Assembly (NCBI GenBank): GCA_029339195.1
Contig: JAPTJF010000052.1
Span: 156,190 to 220,189 of the forward strand
Length of the DNA: 64,000 nt
Source: Micractinium sp. NFX-FRZ
Taxonomy: Eukaryota; Chlorophyta; Trebouxiophyceae; Chlorellales; Chlorellaceae
Reading direction: 5' to 3'
In this document: in pieces, positions 43,584 through 54,800 of the stretch
Numbering within the stretch: position 1 is the stretch's first letter
Layout of the letters: every line of letters starts with the position of its first letter
The notes under the pieces: model-generated
What the model was told of the DNA's origin: nothing
Databases searched by the model: none
The model's input: only the letters and a program-made list of their open reading frames with translations
Translations under genes and position numbers: made by a program

Positions 43584-46031
43584 TTAGCTGACCGCTCCCA
43601 GCTCGCTGGGTGCCCGCGGCGGCAGCCCGCTGCTGCGCTTCTCCAGCCCCCCCTGCAAGCTGGGGTGCCGGTTGACGGTGATGGTGGGGCCGCCGTGCGG
43701 CCGGCGGTGCCAGTCCCAAGGCAGGCCGGCAGCGGGGGCTTGCGGCAGCGCTTCCTGCACATCAAAAGTCACCGCGTTGTGGGTCGGCTGGCTGACCTAA
43801 ATTCAGGTAAATTAGGGCACAAGCTGGCCCCCCAAACGAAACACTGGCAGCTCCCCATCCCCTCCCCTCTGTCTGCCAGCCTCCCGCCTCATTGCGTAAC
43901 CAGGGCTGCTTCCACCTCTGCATGCACCGCATCAATCTCTGGGCCCCGTTCCACCCCCATCGCCCCTCGACACCCACCGCTCCCCTCACACCTCCGGCTC
44001 GCCGCGCCCTCCCCGCACCGCGTGCCAGCTCCCCCACCCCACCCGTCCCTCCCCCCACCGCTCCCCACCCCCGCACCTCCATCTCTCCGCGCCCTCCCCC
44101 CACCAGGTGCCAGCTCCACCGGTTTTGTGCCACCAGGAAGTAGGCAAAGGCAACGCCCATGATGGCCGTCATGACGGCAGCCGTCTTAGTGCTGTAGTCA
44201 AACTGCAGAGGGGGCAGCAGGCGGGGGTGGGGGAGGGAAGGGGGAAAAAAGCAGGTAAGGGGTGGGGACCAACTGCCCGGCGCGTCATCAGGTGCTGCCC
44301 GCACAAATGGCCCCACTGCTGCCCCTGCACCTGCCCGCCTCCCAGCCCTTGCGCCTGCCTTGATCCGGGCTGCCAACGTCATGTGCCAGCAAGGCAAATG
44401 ACTGCTGTCACTGCAGCCCAACATCTCTCACTGGTTCCGGCTGCCCGGCCCCACCTTGATCCAGGCCGCTAGCGCCATGTTGGCAAAGAAGACCGGTATG
44501 CCGCCCGAGAAGCAGAGGAAGGCGGTACGCCACTGCCCCTCGCACGCGTACTGCCAGTGGGCCTGGAAGTTGCGGCGCGGCGCCGGGGGGCGGTCGCCCA
44601 CCCGGTAGCTGCACACCGGGCGCAAGAGAGGGGAGAGAAGGGGGGACAGTGGGCGGGAGAGGCGGGGGTGGAAAGGGGTGCCGTGGGGCCGCTGAGCACC
44701 CGATACATTTCTCCATGCAGATCGGCAGCACACAAACAGACACCCCACGCCACATGCACACCTGCCCATTCACGCACACACCATCTGCCAGCTGGGGGAG
44801 CACCGCCAGCCGCCAGCCCCACCGCCACCCCACGTGCCCCCGCCGACCTGGCGGCCCACTGGTGCGCGCGTGCCATGAACTCCGCCTCCTCCTGGCTGCT
44901 CACGTAGCTGCGGCCTATTTTGAGGATGGAGGCGTGGATGAGGCTGCACAGCACCATGCTGTTGGCCTCCAGTGCCACCTGGAGACAGCAGGGGGCAGGG
45001 GCAGGGGGCAGGGGTGTGGGGAGGCGGTGGAATTATGAAGGGTGGGTGGGTGCAGAAGAGCACGGCACACGGCGCAGGGCTCGGGGCACTGGGAGCTGGG
45101 AGGGGAGGCAACAGCAGGGGCGCCACGGCAGAGAAGGGATTAAGCTGCATGCCGGCAACAGCGCGTGCGACCGACTCAAACATGTGGCAGGCCAGCCTCC
45201 GCAACGCCTGGTCTGCAACTGTGCACTGTGGCGGCAATGGCAACGCACCGTGATGGCAATGGTCACACCAAAGGCCAGCTGCACCCCCTCCGAGGCATCC
45301 GTGGGCCCAAAGTCGAATTGCAGGAAGGAGACGAGGGCGAAGCCCGCGATGAGCGCTGCCAGGTTGCTGATCGCCTTGAGCTGCTCAGCACGCTCCTCCA
45401 CATCCCTCCTGCAGGGTGAACGTGAGCAGCAAGCATAGTGAGGGTAAGCGGGTGCAGTGCCGCACAGCGGATGCAGTGCAGCACAGCAGGCGGGACGAGG
45501 CCAGTGCCTCCCTTGCAGGCAGGCACGCCGTGAGGTTCCGAACTGCTCGGGGCCGCAGGGGAAGAAGGCGGGGCGGGCGGGCGGCACCTGTTCTTCTCCA
45601 CTGCCCGTTCCCACAGCGCCCGCGCATTCTCCAGGTGCCGCTGCTCCACGTCTTCCTGCCGCCAAGACAACTGCTGCTGGCTGCATCCCCAAGTGGTCGG
45701 CAGCGGCACAGCGGGGCAGCAGCGCAGGTGAAGGGGCAGCGCTGGGGGAAGGCTGAGGTGCAGAGCATGCAGCCTGGCGTATAGGCAGCTGGGAACGCAG
45801 ACACAGATACACATGCTTTGCTCAGCTGCCCAGCCACCACCAGCCAGGCCAAACCAGGCCGGTCAAGGACAGGCCCAGTGCAGGCGGGCCTCACATGAAG
45901 GCCCGCTCATCTGTGCGCCACGCCAGGTCATCCTTGCGCCACGCCCGGTCCTCATCTCGGTACGCCTTGCTGAGCGCCGTGTCTGTGGCGGTCAGGATGG
46001 CCTGCGCCGTGTCAATCAGCTCGCTGGCCAT
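43584..46031 (-). CDS. Orai-type (CRAC) calcium channel
   Basis: Seven minus-strand exons (46031-45895, 45680-45588, 45408-45249, 44978-44848, 44608-44455, 44202-44104, 43796-43584) give 328 residues. Helix 1 (LKAISNLAALIAGFALVSFLQ) matches the Orai1 pattern Lys-Ala-x-Ser-x-x-x-Ala-Leu-x-x-Gly-Phe-Ala-x-Val. Helix 2 continues ALEANSMVLCSLIHASIL, helix 3 is FLCFSGGIPVFFANMALAAW and helix 4 is AAVMTAIMGVAFAYFLVAQ. The N-terminus is a charged helix and the C-terminus a 70-residue Pro/Arg tail. Orai subunits form a hexameric plasma-membrane calcium pore. The Orai1 selectivity glutamate is replaced by Gln here, with Asp two residues later. The start ATG (GCCATGG) is strong, and a longer frame upstream looks non-coding. 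Confidence 0.8.
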
Positions 46032-46421
46032 GGCTGCAGTCTGCGCCGAGGCGGCGGGCTGGGGACAGAGCGCGGTCGGGCGGCGGAAGGCGGGGGTGGT
46101 GCTGCTGCCGTGCCTGGTGCGCGCGGCAGGCCCGGGCTTGGTCGGTCTTCTCCCAAAAGGCCGCACCTCCGTTTGCGGGCGTGGGCAGGCGCTCACGGCA
46201 CGCGCAGGCAGCGGCCGGTTGAGGGCTGCGGCACGGACGCCCCCTTGCGCGGTGCTGCGAAGCGAGAAGACAAATGAAACAGCCAGGGAGCTTGCTGGTG
46301 CGCGACGTGCAGCGCCGCTCTTCGTCTGGACCAAAGCTTAGCTGGCTGACGGTACAGCAGGCGGGGCGCAGGCTGCACGACACAGGCCCCAGGCACTGAT
46401 GAATTGCTACGGCAGGCTTCT

Positions 46422-46426
46422 TTACA
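46422..46426 (-). terminator. Minus-strand TGTAA, C2-protein gene poly(A) signal
   Basis: TTACA on the plus strand lies 245 bases beyond the stop of the C2-domain gene at 46671-46673. Confidence 0.55.
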
Positions 46427-46670
46427 AGACGCAACACACATTTCATCAACGTGCTGCCTGAGCAGCACAACCCAAGGGACCCAACAGAACCGCGTCTGGT
46501 TGCTGGTTGCATGCACATGATAATGATCGTAGAAGGTTGGGTTTCATGCGTCGGGTTCTTTTGCTGGCAGGCCTACTCCACCCGCCTGCCACTTGCCACA
46601 GCCGGGATGACTAGCTAGCTTCTCAGCATTCTGCTTTCAGCAGCTGCTGTGTGCTGCTGTCATGGGCCGC

Positions 46671-49600
46671 TCACTCGCAGGGCGCCCGGGGCTCAGCCCG
46701 CTCCACCACCCGCTCGGTGGCGCCCATGTGCTCCTCCACGCGCTCGCCCGTCTCACGCTCACCCGTGGCGCGCGTCTCCACCTGAGGTGGCAGGGTAAAG
46801 GTGAAGGGGGCGGGGAGGAAGTGATGCGACGCGAGTGGGAACGGTGCCGGCGGGCAGTGGGCAAGAGGGCATGTGTGAAGGCGGCCGGTGCACACAGCCC
46901 CTCCGTGTCCCTCCTCACCAACCATGCTTTCTTTCTTCCACAAAGCTCAGGATCATGGTGAGAGGGAGTGAAGTAAAGAGCTCCCAGGCTGGATCCCACG
47001 ACCTCACATACACCCATCTCAAGCCTTGCACACACCACACCCCCTCACCACAAACTCCTTCTCCACGGGGCGGTGCTCGCGCACGCGGGTGACGCGCTCC
47101 TTCACCACCGGGCGGTCCTCCGTCTGGCAGGGGGGAGGGTGGGAAGATTGGCAGAAGGGGCATGTGGGTGGGCCAGTGGCGGGAGAAGACACGAGCAGGA
47201 GGGCACGAGCCGGCAAGACCCGCCGTGTTGAGGCAGCAGAGAAAGGGGTACGTGCCTGACGAATGGGGTGCACAGGTGCAGGCAGGTGCTGTGGGCCGCG
47301 AGGCAAGCTGCGCAGCGATTGCACAGGCCCCAGGGGGGGATCTCTACCTTGCACACTACATTCGTTGGCAAACTGCCCACCTGTGTGAATGCTCTTTCGA
47401 CTGGGCTGCTATGAGGCCGACTGCTCCCTCTATGCCCCTTCCACTGGCCGCCCATGTTTGAAACACACCTTTCACTGTTACTCCTCCCAGCCACCCTCCC
47501 CAACTTTGGCGAGTATTCTACCATGGGCTGCTCTGAGGCCGGCCCCTCTTTCTGCCCCTCCCTAGCAGCAGCCCATGTCACATGCACACCCACAGCCGCA
47601 CCCCCCCAACAGCCACCCTCCCCACCTTTGTGAAGTACTCTGCCGTGGGCTGCTCCACCACAGGCTGCGCCACCTCCACCACCCGCTCGGTGCCGCCCCT
47701 GTGCTCCTGGGCGCGCTCCCCGGTCTCGCGCTCCTGACCCGTGGCGCGAGTCTCCACCTGGTGGAGGGAGGGAGGGGGCAAGGGGAGGGGACGGGGCAGG
47801 GAGTAATGTTATGGGAGGGAGGGAGGGGGCAAGGGGAGGGCAAGGGGCAGGGGTAAGGGTTAGAGAGGGCGGAGGCTCGAGGGAAAGCACATGAAAACTC
47901 GAGGGAGGCAAGGCAGGAGCGGCGCTGGGCTAGACACACCCTGTGTCAGGACGCGCAGCTGGCAGCGCAGCCACGTCTGAAGCAGGCTCGACCCTCACGG
48001 CTCCCAGGGAGCAGCCTTCCTTGTCCCAGCCTGGCCAAACCCCTTGCCCCACTCCTGGCCCCACTGGTCAGCTCCTCACAGGCACAACAGCCCCTGCTCC
48101 ATCCCCCCCCGCCCCCTCACCACAAACTCCTTCTCCACGGGGCGGTGCTCCTTCAGGTACGTCACGCGCTCCTTCATCACGGGGCGGTCCTCAACCTGGG
48201 AGGCAGGGCAGGATGGAGGGAGGGAGAGAAGAGGGTATGGACGAGGGAGGGCAAGGGCGGGGCGGGGGCCACAGATGGGAGTGTGAAAGGGCAGGGCGGG
48301 GGAACGGAGGTGACTATCAGGGGTGGCAGGAGGCAGTGTCGAGGCATGGGTGGCTCCACTGCCATAGGGCACACGCGCCGTGCACAGCCCTGCCCCAGCT
48401 CCCACGCTGCCGCTCCCACGCTCCCACTCGGCCGAGCATAGGTAGGTTTCCCTCGCAATAACGCCGCCCCAAGCCAACCAAGCAGTGCATTCTTGAGCCA
48501 CCCAAGCCAGGCTGTCCTGCCCTGCTCTCCTCCCTCACTGCCCTCTCCCGCCCTGCCCTGGGTGCCTCACCTTGGTGAAGTACTCGCGGCCGCACACCTG
48601 GGCCTCGCCCTGGCGCACCACGCCCTCGCGCCCATACTCCTCGCTCTCGTAGCGCTCGCCGGTGGATGCCGCCGCAGGCACCCGCGTGGAGGTGGTCTCG
48701 TACGCCACAGCGGGCGCAGCGGTGGTCATCCCCGCGCCGGTGCCGCCCACGCCGGCCTCGCGAGCGTACTCATCCTCGCGCCGCTCGTAGCCGGAGGTGC
48801 GCTCCGTGGTTGTGTAGCCCTCGCGCTCATAGCCGGCGCCGGTCCCCACACCGGTGCCGTAGCCGGCGCCGGTGGCGAGGCCGGTGCTCTCGCGGCCGTA
48901 GCCCTCGGTGACGCCGGTGGTGGCCTGACGGGGTAGAAGAGGGGGACAGAATCAGGGAGGTGTAGGGAAGGGGCCAGGACTGTGAAAAGGGGGATTGGGC
49001 AGGCCGCGGCCCTAGGCGGTGGTCGTTGTCGAGGCACTGGATGGAGGAGGGGTGGTGCCAAGAGCGCTGCCTGGGTGGCCGCAGGGATCCTGCCAAGCGC
49101 TGCAGGCAGCGCCCCGGGAAGTTTCCTCACACCAGGCGGGCAGCAAGTGGGAGGGAGGGCATGCAAACAGGCAAGCATACGCAGGCAGGCAGGCAGGCAG
49201 GCAGGCAGGCGGGTAGGCAGGCATAAACAGGCAGGCAAGGCTGGGAGCAAGAGGGCGCCCCCCCCAAACACACCACACCTCCCTTCCCCGCTCACCATGC
49301 CGGCGCCGGTGCCCACGCCTGCCCCGGTGGTCTCGGGGCCTCCCTCCTTCCTGAGGCTGATCCAGATCTCCCCAGCATCCTTGGTGCCGGTGCGGGTGGT
49401 CAGGGGCACGCGCGTCTCCAGGCGACCCTCCTCAAACACCTGCAAGCGTGGGAGCGCAGCAAGCAACACAAAGGCATGGGTAGTGGGTGCCTGTTGGGGC
49501 AAGGGAGGGGAGGGTATCGATGCGAACGCGGGCGTGTGGAGCAGTGTGGAGGCTCTCCCCAGGCAGGGGCTCCACCCCACTGGCGCATGCATGGGGCAGC

Positions 49601-51217
49601 AGGGTAGGAGCCGAAGCCTTGGTGCAGCAAGCAGGGTCTGAAGAGAACAGACTGGTCCCCGAATATAGATGCTGGCAGGGCAGGCAGAAGGGCAGGCTCA
49701 GCCCACTGCCAGCATGCCCACCCCCCCGCCCCACTCAGGCCGTCCCTCCCAGGCGGCCCACCTGCCGCATGGAGAGGCTCCCCTCCCCCATGTGCGCGTC
49801 CTTCATCAGGCGGTTGTGGTCGTACACCTGTGCAGGGGGCATGGGGGAGGGAGGGAGGGAGAGGGGGTGAATACAAAGGGGCAGGACGTGGAAGGCACAT
49901 GGGCAGGTGCGGGGGGGGCACTGTGGGGGAGTGGCCAAACTCCACACGTAAGACCATGCAGTGCAAGCTGCTGCGCTGCCACAAGGCTGGCTGCCAGGTG
50001 GCGGGCGGCCCCACCGCCAGCTCACGTGGAACTCGATAACGTCATCGGGGCTGACATTGCTGAAGGCAAACTGCAGGAGTTGAGGGGCGAGGGCGAGGCA
50101 GGGGGCATGTCAAGTGCGTGCGTGGAGAAGGGGTGGGTGGTGCAGCGGCACAGCCTTGAGGGTTGCATCAGGTGCATTGCAGAGGAAGCAAGCAAGAGGG
50201 GCAGCCGGTGGCTCCCGCCTTGGCCAGCCGTGCTGCACCGCAGTGCCCGCAAAACTGCCTGCCCGTGCCCCAAACTATGCACACCGCAAACGCATTGCCC
50301 CTGTCACCTTGACGCCTCCCTGCTTCCCGGCCTGGTGCACGCCCCCCGCCCTTCCTGCCCACCCTGTCTGAGCTACCTTCACCTCCCTCCCTGGCCCCGT
50401 CAGCCCCCCCCTGCCCCCCCCGCTCACCGTCTCGTCCCAGGTGCACTGCTCCCCCGCGTTCTTCACGTGGTGCGTCTGGATCTCGGCATCTGCCAGCTTG
50501 ACCACGCTGCATGGGGCGTGGGGGGGAGGGAAATGGGGCGGGGGTGTGAGCAGGTTAAGGAGGTGTGCCTGGGATGCTGGCTGGTATCACGCCTTGGCCA
50601 CGCTGAGTGGGGGCAGGGGGGATGTGGACAGAGGGAGGCGGAGCAGCTGGCAAGATGAGGGTGTCGGGAGGTGGCAGGCGAAACGGGTGTAGGGTAGGAT
50701 TGGGTGCGAGGGGAGGCAGGCAGGCAGGCGAGCATCTCAGCACAGGTACCCGGTGTTTATGGTATGCTTCTTGATAAGCAAGCCCGGGGTGCCAGGGCAA
50801 TGTGGAGGCGCCAGAATGACGGGCACAAGGAGAATAAACACGCAGCCGACATCCCTCCCTCCCTGTGGCACAGCACCCCCTGCCCCGGGCTCACCAGTAC
50901 GGGTCGCTCTTGCCCAGCCACGCCTTGTCCAGCATGTTGTGGGCGCTCTTCACAGTAAGGATAATCTTGCCTGCGAGCAGGCAGGGAAGGGAGGGAAGGG
51001 AGGATGAGGTAAGCCAGGAGCAGGCGTGCGGGCGGGCTGCCAGGCAGCGCCCGGCCTTGTTGGCAAGCAACCCCCGGGCCGCAGGCACCGGCGCCTCCGC
51101 CTCCACTGCCGCCTCGCTGCCTGCCCCAATGCAGGGTAGCGTGCCCTGCGCCTCACCGTAGGTTCCGGCACCCATGCTGGCAGCGGTGCCGCCCAGTCCG
51201 GTGGTGGTGGCAGCCAT
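46671..51217 (-). CDS. C2-domain protein with tandem charged modules
   Basis: Eleven minus-strand exons (51217-51157, 50970-50895, 50506-50428, 50070-50026, 49827-49762, 49439-49296, 48924-48571, 48195-48121, 47757-47626, 47123-47049, 46781-46671) give 405 residues. Residues about 20-145 form a C2 beta-sandwich: ILTVKSAHNMLDKAWLGKSD with DPY, then CTWDETFAFS, VIEFHVYDHN and EIWISL. Several expected calcium-loop aspartates are present, so it may bind membranes in response to calcium. A Gly/Thr/Tyr-rich linker follows, then Glu/Arg-rich modules: the 25-residue EDRPVxKERV...EHRPVEKEFV unit and the VETRATGxERETGER unit, each present twice on separate phase-0 exons. Such Arg/Glu amphipathic modules recall stress or LEA-like proteins. 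That role is inference. Confidence 0.82.
47378..47640 (-). repeat. Decayed tandem copies of exon 9 edge in intron 9
   Basis: The donor end of exon 9 (plus strand CCACCCTCCCCACCTTTGTG then AAGTACTCTGCCGTGGGCTG) recurs at about 47494-47545 with changes. It recurs a third time, more decayed, from about 47378. The spacing is about 121 bases. Shared intron text includes GCCCATGT and CAGCCACCCTCCCC. Confidence 0.75.
49181..49210. repeat. GGCA tetranucleotide microsatellite
   Basis: About seven CAGG/GGCA units lie in the intron between exons 6 and 7 of the C2 gene, followed by an interrupted run to 49235. A similar interrupted run occurs at 58461-58488. Confidence 0.9.
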
Positions 51218-51856
51218 TCTGTCTGGAAGTGTCTGAGCGCCTGTGCGGGACTATTGAGTGCCTTGGAAGGTGTGCGGCGGCTTGCTGGGCGACTGCGGGA
51301 CCAGAAGATAAGCAGGAAGTGAGGCCGAAGCGCAGAGGCCGCAACTTCTAGCCGAGGCTGGAAGCTGACGGGGCTAGGTTCGTTGTGGAAAGGTCGGGAC
51401 CTGCATGGAGCTGGCCAGGTCTGTAATGGTTCTTTTACTTGTAAAAACATCGTGTGAAAGGTTCAAGCTTGACAGTGCTCGACGAGGTGCGGTTGCTTGG
51501 GCAGCTGACACCCGGCGGCGGCATGGGGCGGCATGGCGCGTCAGCCTCCGGAGGGATCCTGTGAGGCGGCTGCCGGCGGGCCGGCCCTGCTAAGCACGGG
51601 CAGCAGCACAGCCTTCTCAGGGTTGCTCGCAGGTACAGCATGGTCTCTGCTTGCGAGTTGAGCTGGTGCTTGTGGGCACGAGCTGTTGGGGCCATCAGCC
51701 AGCGGCCACTCCCAGGGTGCCCTCCCGTGCCTGCTGCTCTTCACTGTTCAGTTCGCCAGTGCGGCAGTACGGCTGGCCACTTTGCTTGAATCCCCTGTCA
51801 GGCTGTGCCTCCTCGGCTCCTCAAAAGCCTCCTTGTGGTATCCTGCCCTCTCAGGC
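51218..51856. promoter_or_regulatory. Divergent promoter region, C2 gene and GHKL gene
   Basis: 639 bases separate the two start codons. A less GC-rich island lies at about 51415-51475 (TAATGGTTCTTTTACTTGTA). An ATG-less open frame extends the GHKL gene upstream, but nothing supports coding there. Confidence 0.5.
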
Positions 51857-54800
51857 ATGGCGGACGCGCATGATGGCGCCGGCGGCGACCTTGGCCGCGC
51901 TCCTCGGCCTGCCCACCTCATCCCAGAGGCCTCTGCCGTCCACGCCGCACTGCTTCTTGCACTGGAGCGCCACCCTCCCAAGCGGGGCTGCCCCAGGCAG
52001 CAAGAACCTCCCCGGCAGGAGCTGGTGGTCAAGTCACTCAACATCAGCCCAGACTATGCCCCCCACTACACCTCTGGCATCCGAGAGCTAATCCAAAACT
52101 TCTATGACCAGTGCAAGGTGGTGGCGGCAGGCACGCCCGTGGCCATCCTCGACGGCCTGGCAGCGGCAGAGGTGCGGCCGTCAGGAGATGAGGTGCTGCT
52201 GCTCTGCCTGGAGGCTGCTGCTGCCGCTGCCAGCAGCCAGGAGCAGCAGCACTGCCTGGGATACCTGGCCATCTGCAAGCGTGGCAAAGAGGTGGAGGTG
52301 CACCTGAGCAACTACGCCACCGCCATCCCAATCGGCTCCATGACTCTGGGACACTCCTCCAAGCGCGCCGCGGGCAGCGGGCTGGCGGGCTTTTTTGGCA
52401 AGGTGCGCACAATGCACGCGATTTGGCGTGGGTAGGCAACTGTTCCGCCCCTTACGTGCCTGGTGCCATCCATCGCTCCTCCACCCCAGCAAGCGCGCCT
52501 CCTGGTCTGCCGGACACACCACCCTGCGAGCCACATGCCACTCCCTCACATGCCTGTGCAGCGCACTCACCCTCCACCAGTTGTCACCTGCCCTGCTGTC
52601 TCCCACTCCGCAGCATGCCAGCTGGTGCCTGTGCACCGGCCCTTCACGGGTGACAAGCTGTCACCCATTTGAGCACGCCCCCTTGCCCCCCTGTGTAGCC
52701 CCCCGACTTGCCTGCTGCTCTCCTCACCGCTGCCGCTCCCCGCAGGGCGTCAAGGTGGAGATCAACCGCCTCATCTGCAGCGGCGCCTCCGTGTCCTACC
52801 TCACAAGCAACTGCCGCTGGGACTTCCTGCACAGGGCCGAGCACGGGCATGGCGGGGTGCAGGTTGGTGCCGGTGCCGGTGCCGGTGCCGGTGCCATTGC
52901 GTCGCCCCGCTTTGCGTGCATCGGACATCACCGGACTGTATTGCCTCCCTGCCCCTGCCTCCTGCAGGTGCTGCAGCTGGAGTCGAAGCGGGTGAGCGAG
53001 GCGGCAAGGGGTGACACCCTGGTGGTGGTCAGCAAGGCGCAGCGCAGCTGGTTTGTGCAGCGTGACTACCTCTTCCTCGACCCGGTGCCCTACGAGCGGC
53101 TCAGGTGCGGGCTGGCCTGGCAATGTGTCGCGGGTGAGGGCGGCGGAGGGAGGGTGCGTGTGCTGAGGGCGGCGCAGCACGCACAGCGGACGTACTGTGG
53201 TGGCCTCATGCCCTCTGGCTTGCAGTGAGGCGAGCACCGGAAGAGAGCAGTGCGGTGACCATGCGCGCTGGCTCCACAGCCTCACAGCATGTGTCGTGGG
53301 CATGCTTGCATCCGCTCACCTCAGCCTCACCTCACGTCCCCCGCTGGCTGCAGCAGTGGCGCTCGGAGCGGCCTGCTTGAAGTGCTGCCCTCCCCGCAGC
53401 ACAACGGGCGCGTGTACCTGCACGGCTTCCTGCTGGCCTCGCCTCCCACGCTCAAGGGACTGGGGCTGAACTTTGTGGGGGAGGGCAGCTCGCTGAAGGC
53501 AAGTGGCAAGCCACTGGGGGCATGTCAGTGCACCCATGTTTCCTTATCACATGGTCTTTCTCCCCCCAAGCTGATCAAGAGCACATGCATATGACTGTGA
53601 GCGTGCCGCCAACGCTGCAACATCCTTGTGATCAGAACCGCGCCAACGCCGAACCCCGTTGCTGGCCCCTCATGCAGGCGCTGGGCATCGGCAGGGACAG
53701 GGACAGCCTGCAGCTGGAGGGCCTGATTGGCATGATCCCCAAGGCAAGTGCAGCATGCACAGCGCGTGCGACTGCCCTTCAGCTGGCAACCAACACACGC
53801 TGCACTCAGCCTGTGCACGCTCTGCATGCAGCCTCGGGTCCAGCCATGCGTGATCGCTGAAACAGGGCAAACCTCTGGATCGCCGGGCTGATGCAGATGA
53901 TGGCAAGCTGTGGGCAGATGACGCAGGCAAGCCTGGCGACGATGCTGTACGACGCTCTGCAGGTCGGTACCGCCACGTGTGCTTCTGCCAGTCAGCATTG
54001 CTGGTGCTAGATCTCGCCCTCCTAACTCAGCCTGTCTGGTGTTCTTACCGGTACAGTGCAACTCACTGCTATCGCTGCTGCTGCTGCTGGTTGTCGCCCC
54101 TGCACAGGAGCTGACTGGACACCCCGCATGCTGGCTGCCTCCCTTCACTGCTCCCTTTCTTGCTGTTTCAGGAGCACCCCGAGTCCGCAATGCGCTGCTT
54201 GCAGCACAGCTACAAGGCAGCAGACTATGGCGCATGGAAGAACATGGCAGACCGCCTGTACGAGTGCTTCCTGCAGCGGCATGCAGGCAGCGTCGGCGCG
54301 GTGCCGGTGTCAGCCTACAGGGGCAATCAAGCGGCTACCTACCTGGGCATGCGGACTGTGCAGGTGAGCTCTGCAGCTCCGCTGAACGGCTCAACTCTGC
54401 CGTGACAATTACACATCCTTGCAGCAGGTATACACAGTGTTTTGAAGTGAGGCGCCTCTACATTCGATGCTCAATCTCCTGCTCCTGGGGCACCCTCTGA
54501 CTGCAGGTCAGCACCACGCTCTACATCATTCTCGTCTGCAGCCGGCTGCACCCCACTGAAGAGGAGCTGTGGCGCAGGCACACGGCTGCGCTGCTGGCGT
54601 ACCCAGACTACTTGTTTGATCCTGCTTGTGAGTGGCGACCCTGGAAATATAGCCTCGCAACCTCTGTCACTTACCTGCCTGCCTGCCCGCCTGCCTGCCG
54701 GCCTGCCCGCTCACCTGCTGGTGGCTAGCACTAACCTCCTCAGGCCCGCACCTTCAACCTCTCGCTCCCATCTGCTCTGCCTGCCCGCCTGCAGCTGCGG

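Noticed and set aside
45033..45812. Single 259-codon minus frame in the Orai-type gene
   Set aside because: It includes two introns. Only the part at 45249-45408 carries the channel's first helix.
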